NCBI RefSeq assembly: GCF_000283655.1
Contig: NC_016622.1
Span: 124,001 to 188,000, forward strand
DNA from: Azospirillum lipoferum 4B
GTDB taxonomy: Bacteria > Pseudomonadota > Alphaproteobacteria > Azospirillales > Azospirillaceae
Direction: 5' to 3'
Length of the DNA: 64,000 nucleotides
Shown piece after piece: positions 28,939 through 36,730 of this stretch (within the stretch, counting starts at the first letter, position 1; each line of letters opens with the position of its first letter). The notes beneath the pieces were generated by a model. That model did no database searches. It saw only the letters and a list, made by a program, of their open reading frames with translations, and was not told the origin of the DNA. Position numbers and translations under genes: made by a program.

Positions 28939-29397
28939 ATGGCGAGCACCACCGACGACCGCGTCGTCGAATCGCTGATCGACCTTGGCCGCCGCAACGG
29001 CAACCGCCTGAGCGCCGAGGCGCTGGGCAGCGTCCTGCCCGTGGACACGATGACGCCGGAGGAAACCGCCGCGGTGATCGAGCGGGTCGAAGCGGCCGGG
29101 GTGGAGGTCGAACTGGACGATTCCCGCCTGATGCAGGGCCGTCCCAACCCGGCGCTGGCCCGGCAGGGTGGCGACTACCGCCGCGGCGACGGCGTGGTGG
29201 ACATGGCGAGCCCGGCCGCACCGGCGGTCTCGGCTCCGGGTGCCGTGCCGTCGCGCCATGGCTGGGCCGACGACATCGGGAGCGGTCACGGCGGCCACCA
29301 CCACGCCGCGCCGACCTGGACGCGCGACGGCGTCGAGCTGCTGCCGCTGGCGTCGGTCGCCGCGGTGGCGGTGTTGCTGATCCTGATGCTCGGGTAA
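28939..29397 (+). CDS. Tail-anchored protein with sigma-70 region 1.1-like domain
   Basis: A 152-residue protein. Residues about 8-58 (VVESLIDLGRRNGNRLS, VLPVDTMTPEETAAVIERVE, AAGVEVELDDS) closely follow the pattern of sigma-70 region 1.1: IxxLIxxGxxxGxLTxxELxxxLPxxxxxxExxxxxxxxLxxxGIxVVE. A variable linker with a His-rich patch (GSGHGGHHHAAPTW) follows. The last 19 residues (LLPLASVAAVAVLLILMLG) form one membrane helix ending the protein, a tail anchor. The strong ribosome site AAAGGAG precedes ATG 28939. No sigma core regions 2-4 are present. Role unknown; mimicry of, or interaction with, the RNA polymerase channel is speculative. Confidence 0.65.
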   Translation: MASTTDDRVVESLIDLGRRNGNRLSAEALGSVLPVDTMTPEETAAVIERVEAAGVEVELDDSRLMQGRPNPALARQGGDYRRGDGVVDMASPAAPAVSAPGAVPSRHGWADDIGSGHGGHHHAAPTWTRDGVELLPLASVAAVAVLLILMLG

Positions 29398-29405
29398 GGG
29401 CGCCG

Positions 29406-30254
29406 TCAGCCTGCCGCCAGGGCGTGGATGAGGATGGCGGCGGTGGCGGCGACGTTCAGCGACTGGACGCGCCCGCTGCCGGGAATGGTCAGCACCGCCT
29501 CGCAGGCCGCCAGCGTGGCCGGCGGGATGCCATCCTCCTCGTTGCCCAGGATGACGGCGGGCGGTTTTGTGTTCCGGTTGCCGCGCCAGCCGGTCAGCGC
29601 GCCGGCATCGACGGTCGGGCGGCTCTGGTCCAGCGCCGTGCCGAACACCCGGTGGCTGGTGCGCAGCCGCTTCAGCAGGGCGGGCAATGCTGGGGCGCGT
29701 TCCAGCGTCACCCACTCGAACCCGCCCTCCGCCACGCGATAGGCGGCCTCCGACGGCAGGGCCTGGCCGGGATGGTCGGAAACCAGCACGCGCGGCAGGC
29801 CGAAGAAGGCGGCGGTGCGCAGGATGGCGCCCAGATTGTGCGGGTTGCCGACCCCGTCCAGGATCAGCAGCGGCTCGCCCGCGCGGCGGGCGACCTCCGG
29901 ATCGAACAGCGGCACGCTGCGCGGCGCCATCAGCGCCACCACCCCGCCATGCAGGACGGTGCCGGCGACCTTCGCCAACTCCTCGCCCTCCACCATGCGG
30001 TAGGGCTTGCGGGCGGCGGCCATCGCCTTGCAGAAGGCCCCGACCGCCGGTTTCAGCCGCTCGTCGAAGAACAGGCGCTCGACCCGCTCCGGCTCATGGG
30101 CGAACAGGGCGGAGACGGCGGCCAGCCCGGCGACGCGGAACAGCTTGCGCTGCTCGGTGGGCTCCGGGGCGGCGGACGGAGCGGAGGGGGTGGCGGTCCT
30201 GGCGTGGTGGGGGCGGGTGCGGCTGGGATGGGGCGGGCGCCCGCGCGGAGGCAT
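29406..30254 (-). CDS. TrmH/SpoU family RNA 2'-O-methyltransferase
   Basis: A 282-residue SPOUT methyltransferase. A basic, Pro/Arg-rich leader (about 1-35) precedes a substrate-binding domain beginning RKLFRVAGLAAVSALF. The knotted catalytic domain shows the three motifs: NPHNLGAILRTAAFFG, VILGNEEDGIPP and SGRVQSLNVAATAAILIHAL. This arrangement is found in RlmB-like and TrmH-like enzymes that methylate ribose 2'-OH in rRNA or tRNA; which RNA is modified cannot be said. The unstructured N-terminal leader could be shorter if a downstream start is used. It converges with the tail-anchored protein gene (8-bp gap). Confidence 0.92.
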   Translation of the reverse strand: MPPRGRPPHPSRTRPHHARTATPSAPSAAPEPTEQRKLFRVAGLAAVSALFAHEPERVERLFFDERLKPAVGAFCKAMAAARKPYRMVEGEELAKVAGTVLHGGVVALMAPRSVPLFDPEVARRAGEPLLILDGVGNPHNLGAILRTAAFFGLPRVLVSDHPGQALPSEAAYRVAEGGFEWVTLERAPALPALLKRLRTSHRVFGTALDQSRPTVDAGALTGWRGNRNTKPPAVILGNEEDGIPPATLAACEAVLTIPGSGRVQSLNVAATAAILIHALAAG

Positions 30255-30287
30255 GAAGGTCCTGTCTGTCTGAAATAAGGTGGCGGG

Positions 30288-30866
30288 TTACAGCAGCTTC
30301 ACCACCAGGAAGCCGCCGATCAGCGCCACCGCGAACACGCTGGTGACGAGCGTCAGCCGCTTCTCGATGAAGGCGCGGATCGGCGGGCCGAAGAAGTACA
30401 GCAGGGCCGCGACCAGATAGAAGCGCATCGACCGCGAGATGATCGAGGCGCCGATGAACACCCACAGCGGCAGATGGGCCACGCCGGCGGTGATGGTCAG
30501 CAGCTTGTAGGGGATGGGCGTCATGCCCTTGATGATCAGGATCTCCGCCCCGTAATCGACGAAGGTCTGGCGCAGCTGCTCGAACTTGTCGGTCAGGTGG
30601 TAGAAATCGATGACCCAGCGGCCGATGGTCTCGTACAGGAAATAGCCGATCATGTAGCCGGCGATGCCGCCGACCACCGAAGCCAGCGTGCAGATCGTCG
30701 CCAGCTTCCACGCCGCCTTGCGGTTGGCGATGACCATCGGCACCAGCAGCAGGTCCGGCGGCAGCGGGAAGAAGGAGCTTTCGGCGAAGGACACCCCGGC
30801 CAGCCATTTGGTCGAATCCTTCGACGCGGCCTTGGCCATGGTCCAGTCGTAAAGACGCTTCAGCAT
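30288..30866 (-). CDS. YqaA/DedA-related membrane protein (VTT domain)
   Basis: A 192-residue inner-membrane protein of the YqaA branch of the DedA/VTT superfamily. The core FFPLPPDLLLVPMVIANRK and GAEILIIKGMTPIPYKLLTI are the typical re-entrant hairpin segments, with four to five further helices (KLATICTLASVVGGIAGYMI and C-terminal SVFAVALIGGFLVV). DedA-family proteins act as lipid scramblases or flippases for undecaprenyl phosphate and phospholipids; this member's substrate is unknown. ATG 30866 (MLKRLYDWTM) is the family's usual beginning. It is followed after 33 bp by the methyltransferase gene on the same strand. Confidence 0.88.
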   Translation of the reverse strand: MLKRLYDWTMAKAASKDSTKWLAGVSFAESSFFPLPPDLLLVPMVIANRKAAWKLATICTLASVVGGIAGYMIGYFLYETIGRWVIDFYHLTDKFEQLRQTFVDYGAEILIIKGMTPIPYKLLTITAGVAHLPLWVFIGASIISRSMRFYLVAALLYFFGPPIRAFIEKRLTLVTSVFAVALIGGFLVVKLL

Positions 30867-31037
30867 GAATTGGACTGCCCTTCGTCGCTGCCGTTGCGGT
30901 GCGCCATAAAGCGCCGGTGGCTCCTTTTAGGCGGGAGCGTGCCGGTGCGCCAGTGCCCAATTCGATCGCCCCCGGACGGATGGGACCCATCCGGAGGCGT
31001 TAGCCCGGTCATGCGGAACGGCTTCAAGCCGGTGTCG

Positions 31038-31607
31038 TCAGGCGGCGGCCAGACCTGCCGGTGTGGTGTTGGCCGTGGCGGCTGCTGCCGGAGCGGTCTT
31101 GCGGCGCTCGCCGCGCAGGCGCAGCAGGTTGGCGCAAGCGCTGAAGAGGTCGGAGGCCATGGCGAAGGGCGACATCACCAGCGCGTTGTGGCTGATCCAG
31201 AAGGCGCCGGCCACCAGCAGGAGCAGGCGCATGCGCACCGCATCCGACTGCCAGCGCGCCAGCGTGGAGAAGGTGATGCCCAGGCTGGACAGCGCCGAGG
31301 GCAGGCCCGACCAGGTGAAGGCGGCGATGGCGGCGATGGCCGGCACCGTGGCGGCGAAGGCCGCGGTCTGCCAGCGGTTGCGCCCCTCCGGCATGGCCGC
31401 CAGCGCCTGCGTCACCACCAGCAGGCACAGCGCCGCCGCGGTGTGGGCGCCCAGCAGCACATAATGGATGATGAACATCAGGTTGGTCGCCGCCTGCCCG
31501 GCCAGCAGGGCGCGGCGCTTCTTCATCAGCGGCCACAGGCACGAACCGGCGAAGGCCGCCGCACCGAAGGCATCGGCGGCGGTGACGGGCAGGGGAAGGG
31601 ACAGCAT
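31038..31607 (-). CDS. YgjV family inner-membrane protein
   Basis: A 189-residue hydrophobic protein with about five to six helices, matching the Imp-YgjV family (PF10688). Recognisable blocks are LLAGQAATNLMFIIHYVLLGAHTAA and the later LLVAGAFWISHNALVMSPF, where an Asn/His-containing helix recurs. The C-terminus is Ala/Thr-rich and hydrophilic (RRKTAPAAAATANTTPAG). Function is unknown in all organisms. Start ATG 31607 (MLSLPLPVTAAD) is chosen because upstream translation is Pro/Arg-rich and non-membrane. It is isolated, with 171 bp before the VTT gene and 288 bp after the acyltransferase gene. The latter gap (31608-31895) shows no gene or strong signal. Confidence 0.78.
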   Translation of the reverse strand: MLSLPLPVTAADAFGAAAFAGSCLWPLMKKRRALLAGQAATNLMFIIHYVLLGAHTAAALCLLVVTQALAAMPEGRNRWQTAAFAATVPAIAAIAAFTWSGLPSALSSLGITFSTLARWQSDAVRMRLLLLVAGAFWISHNALVMSPFAMASDLFSACANLLRLRGERRKTAPAAAATANTTPAGLAAA

Positions 31608-31895
31608 GGCGCGGGTGGCTCGGGAGGGGGGCTGAAGGGCGCAAGGGGGCCCTTGCGGTGCCGCGGAGGCGGCCCGTTCGGGTGGCGGAGGTGGATCGTG
31701 TATGGGGAAAAGTCTCTGTTGCCGAACGGTCACGCTGGGGCCGAGCTGCAACGGAGCCATATGTACGGCGCGCCACGCCGCCGCACCACCGGGCTTCCCG
31801 GTGCCCAGGGCTGCAGCGCGCGCATGGAAGAAAAGACGGACCGCAGTGCTTCGGTAATTTTACCGATACTTTGCGGACCCGCCCTGTTCCGTCGA

Positions 31896-33035
31896 TCAGG
31901 TGGCGAAGGCCGGCGACGGCCGCGCCGCGTCGAGCATGTATGTCTTCCGCATCTTCATGAACGGCTGTTCAATCGCATGGAAGGTGAGTGCCGACAGGGC
32001 GATGGAGGCCGGCAGCACGACGACGGTGCAGACCAGCAGCGCGTTGACATGCGGGTTGGGCACCATCGTCAGGGCGCCAATGTGCTTTGCGACCTGTGTG
32101 ATGACGATGAAGTTGGTCAGATAGATGGAGTAGGAGATCGTACCGACATAGGCCGCGGCCATCGACAGGATGCGGGAGCCGGGGATGCGGACCGACAGGC
32201 AGGTCACGACAACCAGCGCCCAGCCGCAGGCCTCGATGGTGGGCCAGACGGTCTTCCAAGTGGCGATCACCGGATAGCCGCCGGCCCGATGGAAGATGGT
32301 GATGACGGCCAGCATCAGCAGGCATGCGGGAAGGAAGGCGCGACCGATCCATGGGCCGATCCGCGGATCGCGTCCATGGCGGCGCAAGGCGACCGCTGCG
32401 ATCATGCCGATCAGGAACTGGTCGATGCGTCCGACGATTGTCCAGTAGGCGACCGCGCGGGAGTTGGCGCCGAACTGGTCGGCGATAAGACGATAGACCA
32501 GGGCGCACAGCACCATCAGCATCAGCTGGCGGCACCCCTGCCGGTTCAGGATCGACAGCAGGAAGGGAAAAATCAGGTAGAATTGGAACTCGATCGCGAC
32601 CGTCCAGAACAGGCTGGTCGCCACTCCGTAGGTCGCCTTGTTCCCGGCATTGAGGAAGGGGATCGCCATCTCGACGATCTTGCCGGGATCGATGGCGTCC
32701 GGGTGCATGGCGATGCCGACAAGAAGAAGCCAGGCATAGAGCGGGTAGATCCGCAGCAGGCGGTTTCTCAGAAAGCCGAAATAGGCGACTTCGCGGCCGT
32801 CCGCGCCCCATGTGAAGATGAAGCCGGACAGCACCATGAAAAGCGCGACGCCGGTGTGCCCTTCGACCACCATCGCCAGAAATGGGCTCTTCGTGTGAAT
32901 CCAGCCCTCGATCTGGCCCCCGCCGGGCAACTGGGGAAGCAGTTGGAGCGAATGGTAATACAGGACGATGAGCGCCGCAAAGGCACGGAGATGGTCGAGC
33001 CGTGGAAGATAGGCGATGTTGACGGATTTGGTCAT
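31896..33035 (-). CDS. Acyltransferase family 3 membrane protein
   Basis: A 379-residue integral membrane acyltransferase of the OafA/YrhL (Acyl_transf_3) family, with roughly ten helices. The N-terminal LDHLRAFAALIVLYYHS contains the RAxA and catalytic His-type motif. FMVLSGFIFTWG and FLRNRLLRIYPLYAWLL follow, all family hallmarks. Such enzymes O-acetylate surface polysaccharides or lipopolysaccharide. No SGNH domain is fused. I chose ATG 33035 (MTKSVNIAYLPRLD); a TTG at 33050 is an alternative, and neither has a strong ribosome site. Its base composition is slightly less GC-rich than neighbours, suggesting different evolutionary history. No polysaccharide genes flank it. Confidence 0.9.
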   Translation of the reverse strand: MTKSVNIAYLPRLDHLRAFAALIVLYYHSLQLLPQLPGGGQIEGWIHTKSPFLAMVVEGHTGVALFMVLSGFIFTWGADGREVAYFGFLRNRLLRIYPLYAWLLLVGIAMHPDAIDPGKIVEMAIPFLNAGNKATYGVATSLFWTVAIEFQFYLIFPFLLSILNRQGCRQLMLMVLCALVYRLIADQFGANSRAVAYWTIVGRIDQFLIGMIAAVALRRHGRDPRIGPWIGRAFLPACLLMLAVITIFHRAGGYPVIATWKTVWPTIEACGWALVVVTCLSVRIPGSRILSMAAAYVGTISYSIYLTNFIVITQVAKHIGALTMVPNPHVNALLVCTVVVLPASIALSALTFHAIEQPFMKMRKTYMLDAARPSPAFAT

Positions 33036-33225
33036 TGCGGCGAGCTGCAACTTCTTATTGTCGATGCATGAAGTATTCTACACGGAACTGCGTGCGGGAA
33101 CCCCTTGACAGGCCCTGCCGATATCGGCACGCCGCGTCAGGTTGTTCTTCCAGATTGCGGGGAGTGTCAAGCCATCGCTTGCGCGGTCTTGCCGGGCAGG
33201 CGCGGGCGAAGCGGGCAAGGAGGAG

Positions 33226-33591
33226 TCAGGACGGGCTGCCTTTTTCCTCCGCCTCCGCCTTCAGCACCTCGTCCAGCCAGCGCAGATGCGGTTCGGCGGC
33301 CTTGCGGGCGTCCTCCTGCATGCGGCGGTAGCGGGCGACCACCTCCTGCCCCAGCGGGGTCAGACCGGCGCCGCCGCCCTCGCGGCCGCCGACGCTGGTG
33401 CGGATCACCGGCTCGCGGAAGGCGGTGTTCATCGTCTCCACCAGGAACCAGGCGCGGCGGAAGGTCATGTCCAGCGAGCGCGCCGCGGCGGAAATGGAGC
33501 CGGTGCGGTCGATGGCCTCCAGCAACGCGATCTTGCCGGGGCCGATGGCGCCCGACGGGTGGATGAAGCGGACGCGAAGGTCGGTGGACAT
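33226..33591 (-). CDS. ModE-like winged-helix regulator (single domain)
   Basis: A 121-residue protein matching only the N-terminal DNA-binding domain of ModE. The LysR-type HTH is KIALLEAIDRTGSISAAARSL (about 20-40), followed by RRAWFLVETMNTAFREPVI and GGREGGGAGLTPLGQEVV, the wing typical of ModE. The molybdate-binding MOP domains are absent, so it cannot sense molybdate the classical way. Relatives of this size are annotated as molybdenum-dependent or LysR-like regulators. The start at 33591 (MSTDLRVRFIHPSGA) matches the family; further upstream sequence contains a strong inverted-repeat region (33611-33679). Glucokinase lies upstream on the same strand. Targets unknown. Confidence 0.85.
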   Translation of the reverse strand: MSTDLRVRFIHPSGAIGPGKIALLEAIDRTGSISAAARSLDMTFRRAWFLVETMNTAFREPVIRTSVGGREGGGAGLTPLGQEVVARYRRMQEDARKAAEPHLRWLDEVLKAEAEEKGSPS

Positions 33592-33610
33592 GGCGTTTGT
33601 CGGGGGCTTT

Positions 33611-33679
33611 CCGGTGGGATGGCGTTCCGATCTGATCCGAACAGGGATCGGAACAACCATGTGGGGACGATCCCACCGG
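33611..33679. promoter_or_regulatory. Nested inverted repeats upstream of the ModE-like gene
   Basis: CCGGTGGGAT (33611-33620) is the exact complement of ATCCCACCGG (33670-33679). Nested inside, GTTCCGATC (33624-33632) faces GATCGGAAC (33646-33654), and a one-mismatch half-site, GATCCGAAC, lies at 33634-33642. The array begins 20 bp before the regulator's start codon. It may be an operator for autoregulation or a 5'-leader structure. It differs from the known ModE consensus. Confidence 0.45.
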
Positions 33680-33756
33680 TTCAAGCATCAAGTGCGGCAA
33701 TCGGGGCGGCCACCGATGGAGGCGCGATACGCCGCACCCCCTCCCCGGAGCGGCGC

Positions 33757-34728
33757 TCACTCCGTCCCGGCAGCCTCGGCGAGGCCCAGGAAGGCGGGCA
33801 GCTCGTGGATGACGACATAGGTGGGGATCGGGGCCAGGAAGTCGCGCATGCGGCCCTTCTCGGCGAAGCGCTTGCGGAAGCGGGAATGGGCGAACAGCGT
33901 CCCCAGCCTCGGCACGATGCCGCCGGCGATGTAGACGCCGCCCCGCGCGCCCAGCGTCAAGGCTAGGTTGCCGGCGACGGTGCCCAGCATGGCGCAGAAC
34001 ATCTCCACCGCCTCCACGCAATGGGGCTCGGTTCCGGCCAGCGCGTTGTCGGTGATCTGGGCGGGGGTAAGGGCGGCCGGTTCGCGCCCGTCCAGGATCG
34101 ACAGGGCGGTGTAGAGGTTGACGAGCCCCGGCCCCGACAGCACCCGCTCGGCCGAGACATGGTCGAAGCCCTTGCGCAGCTGGCCCAGCACGGCGCTCTC
34201 GCGGTCGCTCATCGGCGCCATGGTGACATGGCCGCCCTCGCCCGACAGCGCGGTCCAGCGGCCGTTCGCCCCCGGCACCAGCCCCGACACGCCCAGCCCG
34301 CTGCCCGGCCCCAGCACGGCGACGACGGCACCCGGCTGCGGAGAGCCTTCGCCGACCTGCCGGCGGTCCTCCTCGGCCAGACGCGGCACCGACAGGGCGA
34401 CGGCGGTGAAGTCGTTGATGACGGCCAGCCCCTCCAGCCCCAAAGCGTCGCGCACCCGGCCGACGGAGAATTGCCAGACCAGATTGGTCATGGCGATGCG
34501 GTCGCCGGTGACCGGCCCCGCCACCGCGAAGGCGCCGCGCCGCGGCCGGCCCGGCGTGCCCGGCGCCGCCAGCCCGATCGCGGAGAGGTAGGCGGTGGCC
34601 GCATCCTCGATCGAGGCATAGTCGGCGCAGCGCAGCACCCGCGTGTCGCGCACCGTCCGGCCGTCGATCAGGCCGAAGCGCGCGTTGGTGCCGCCGATGT
34701 CGGCAACGAGGATGGGAGAGACGGCCAT
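33757..34728 (-). CDS. glk: Glucokinase
   Basis: A 323-residue glucokinase of the bacterial Glk (PF02685) type that phosphorylates glucose with ATP. The phosphate-1 loop is LVADIGGTNARFGLIDG at the N-terminus. The sugar-binding and phosphate-2 region includes FAVAGPVTGDRIAMTNLVW, VINDFTAVALSVP, and LGPGSGLGVSGLVPG. GGVYIAGGIVPRLG and the C-terminal FRKRFAEKGRMRDFLAPIPTYVV segment complete the fold. Start 34728 (MAVSPILVAD). It lies 38 bp downstream of otsA on the same strand, so glucose-6-phosphate production and use are encoded side by side. A single-domain ModE-like gene follows. Confidence 0.97.
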   Translation of the reverse strand: MAVSPILVADIGGTNARFGLIDGRTVRDTRVLRCADYASIEDAATAYLSAIGLAAPGTPGRPRRGAFAVAGPVTGDRIAMTNLVWQFSVGRVRDALGLEGLAVINDFTAVALSVPRLAEEDRRQVGEGSPQPGAVVAVLGPGSGLGVSGLVPGANGRWTALSGEGGHVTMAPMSDRESAVLGQLRKGFDHVSAERVLSGPGLVNLYTALSILDGREPAALTPAQITDNALAGTEPHCVEAVEMFCAMLGTVAGNLALTLGARGGVYIAGGIVPRLGTLFAHSRFRKRFAEKGRMRDFLAPIPTYVVIHELPAFLGLAEAAGTE

Positions 34729-34766
34729 GGGTCCGGACCTGCGCTGCTGGTGGGCCGAGCGGATGC

Positions 34767-36176
34767 TCAGGTGACCGGAAAGTCATACGGTGCGCGGGTC
34801 AGCGCGTCCACATAGCTTTCACGCCACCAGCCGATGTCCTGGCGCCGCAGCGTCCGCATCAGGGCGGCGTGGCGTTCCTTGCGCTCGCCCAGCGGCATGG
34901 TCAGCGCCCGCTGCAGCGCGTCGCCGACGCCCTCGATGTCGAAGGGGTTGACGATCAGCGCCTCGCCCATCTCATGCGCGGCGCCGGCGAACTGCGACAG
35001 CACCAGGACGCCCGGATTGTCGCCGTCCTGGCAGGCGACATACTCCTTGGCGACCAGATTCATGCCGTCGCGCAGCGGCGTGACCAGACCCACATTCGCC
35101 AGCCGGTAGAAGCCCGCCAGCACGCGCTGGCCGAAGCTGCGGTTCAGGTAGCGGATCGGCTGCCAGTCGAACTCGGCGAAGCGGCCGTTGATGCGGCCGG
35201 CCATCTCCGACAGTTCGCGCCGGATGGCGATGTATTCCGGCACGTCCTCGCGGCTCGGCGGCGCGACCTGCAGGAAGGAGACGCGGTTGCAATGCTCCGG
35301 ATAGCTTTCCAGAAGCTGTTCGAAGGCGGCGAAGCGCTGGGGCAGGCCCTTGGAATAGTCGAGCCGGTCGACGCCGATGATCAGCCGGCGGCCGACCAGG
35401 CTCTCGCGCAGCCGTTCGGCCTGGCGCGAGCGGCCGGCGGTGCGGGCGAGGCTTTCCAGCGCCTCGGTGTCGATGCTGATGGGGAAGACCTTCGCCATCA
35501 GGGTGCGGCCGAAGGCGCGGATCATGGCGCTGCCATAGGCGCCGCGCTGTTCCACCGTGCCGTCGGTCTCGGTGCGGATATAGTCGCAGAAGCCGCGCAG
35601 GTCGGTGGCGGTGTGGAAGCCGACCAGATCGTAGGCGCACAGCTCGCGGATCAGGTCGCGGTGGTTGGGCAGGGCGGTCAGCAGTTCCGGCGGCGGAAAG
35701 GGCGTGTGCAGGAAGAAGCCCATGCGCTGCGAACAGCCGCGGCGGCGCAATTCGTCGCCGAAGGGGATCAGGTGATAGTCATGGACCCAGATCATGTCGT
35801 CGGTGCGGAGCAGCGGCTCCAGCTTGTCGGCGAAATAGGCGTTGACCCGCTCATAGCCCTCGCGCGTGCGCCGGTTCACCGAGATCAGGCCCAGCCGGTA
35901 ATGGAACAGCGGCCATAAGGTCTGGTTGGCGAAGCCGTTGTAATATTCCTCATGGTCGCGGCGGCCGAGATCGAGCGTGGCATAGGTCAGCTTCCCGGCA
36001 TCGGTCCGGGTCGGTTCGGCCTGGGACTCGCCGTCGACGACGTTTCCGCTCCAGCCGAACCAGATGCCTCCGGTCTTCTTCAGGGCTGCCAGGATGGCGA
36101 CGGCGAGACCGCCGGCCGCCTGCTTGCCCTCTTCCATCAGGGCCACCCGGTTGGATACGACGACGAGCCTGCTCAC
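34767..36176 (-). CDS. otsA: Alpha,alpha-trehalose-phosphate synthase (UDP-forming)
   Basis: A 469-residue GT20 glycosyltransferase that joins UDP-glucose and glucose-6-phosphate to trehalose-6-phosphate, an osmoprotectant precursor. Motifs: the N-terminal [10 protein letters not shown], the GGLAVAI loop binding the donor, [46 protein letters not shown], and the acceptor/donor site [18 protein letters not shown]. The start is a GTG at 36176, fixed by the strong AAGGAG ribosome site seven to twelve bases upstream and by the family N-terminus [10 protein letters not shown]. The phosphatase otsB is not adjacent in this window. Glucokinase follows, 38 bp downstream. Confidence 0.97.
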   Translation of the reverse strand: MSRLVVVSNRVALMEEGKQAAGGLAVAILAALKKTGGIWFGWSGNVVDGESQAEPTRTDAGKLTYATLDLGRRDHEEYYNGFANQTLWPLFHYRLGLISVNRRTREGYERVNAYFADKLEPLLRTDDMIWVHDYHLIPFGDELRRRGCSQRMGFFLHTPFPPPELLTALPNHRDLIRELCAYDLVGFHTATDLRGFCDYIRTETDGTVEQRGAYGSAMIRAFGRTLMAKVFPISIDTEALESLARTAGRSRQAERLRESLVGRRLIIGVDRLDYSKGLPQRFAAFEQLLESYPEHCNRVSFLQVAPPSREDVPEYIAIRRELSEMAGRINGRFAEFDWQPIRYLNRSFGQRVLAGFYRLANVGLVTPLRDGMNLVAKEYVACQDGDNPGVLVLSQFAGAAHEMGEALIVNPFDIEGVGDALQRALTMPLGERKERHAALMRTLRRQDIGWWRESYVDALTRAPYDFPVT

Positions 36177-36473
36177 GATGTTCTTCTCCTTATTGGCCGC
36201 CGGCAGGGCGTTCCGCAGCCCGCAAACCGGACCGCCTTGGCGGACACCCGGCATTGGACCACTCTGAAACGACCGTCGGCGGTCTTGGTTCCGGGCACCG
36301 GCCGTCACGCTCAAGACAACGGTCCCAAGGTCCGGCCGCGCCCCGTCCCTTCGGTCATGCCCGCACACGAAGGGTTATGCTGCAGTGCAGCGAACGTCTT
36401 TGGTCCCTATCCGCTTTGCGATACCTCCGTCGCAGGTTAAAGCGATGTAATGAATGAGAAATTCTTTTTGCTC

Positions 36474-36502
36474 TTGAAGCCGGACGGGCGCGCGCTCATA
36501 TT
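36474..36502 (+). promoter_or_regulatory. Putative promoter of small-RNA candidate 1
   Basis: TTGAAG (36474-36479) and CATATT (36497-36502) are separated by exactly 17 bp, a sigma-70-like arrangement on the plus strand. Both flanking genes are on the minus strand, so this promoter would serve only an intergenic transcript starting near 36509. Confidence 0.45.
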
Positions 36503-36508
36503 GTGCAG

Positions 36509-36609
36509 TGCGGCAACGGTCGTGCCTCGGCATGGACGTTGGCGTAACGCACTTCTTGGGCGTTTCCTCCCTAGACTGAAGGCCGCGGGTTCGCCCGCGG
36601 CCCTTTTTT
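36509..36609 (+). ncRNA. Candidate trans-acting sRNA 1 (suhB/alpha-r8-like)
   Basis: A plus-strand transcript of about 100 nt is predicted in the 554-bp gap between otsA and the amidohydrolase gene, both on the other strand. It has a 5' hairpin (CAACG-gt-CGTGC-ctcg-GCATG-ga-CGTTG, 36514-36541) and then an unpaired stretch holding GTTTCCTCCC (36562-36571). It ends in a strong terminator, GGCCGCGGG-ttcg-CCCGCGGCC followed by seven T (36581-36609). This hairpin / CU-rich single strand / terminator plan, with an anti-Shine-Dalgarno motif, is that of the alphaproteobacterial MmgR/alpha-r8 sRNAs (Rfam suhB), from memory. A second candidate with the same plan lies at 40445. The remainder of the gap shows no gene. 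Confidence 0.6.
36581..36609 (+). terminator. Strong Rho-independent terminator in otsA-amidohydrolase gap
   Basis: A 9-bp perfect GC stem (GGCCGCGGG/CCCGCGGCC) with a TTCG tetraloop is followed by CTTTTTTTG. It works only on the plus strand, where no protein gene ends, which is the main evidence for the small-RNA candidate. Confidence 0.85.
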
Positions 36610-36730
36610 TGCGCCAGGGCAGGGCTGCGGGGCGATGCCAAGCGGAAACTCGACCGCGAGGGGATAGCGGGAAACTGTGGCAGGGGCGGGGCAATGGCCC
36701 CAAAAATCGCGGATGTGGGACCTTGCGGCG

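Noticed and set aside
31608-31895. Possible gene between the YgjV-family and acyltransferase genes
   Set aside because: Frames here are short and Pro/Arg-rich with no ribosome site.
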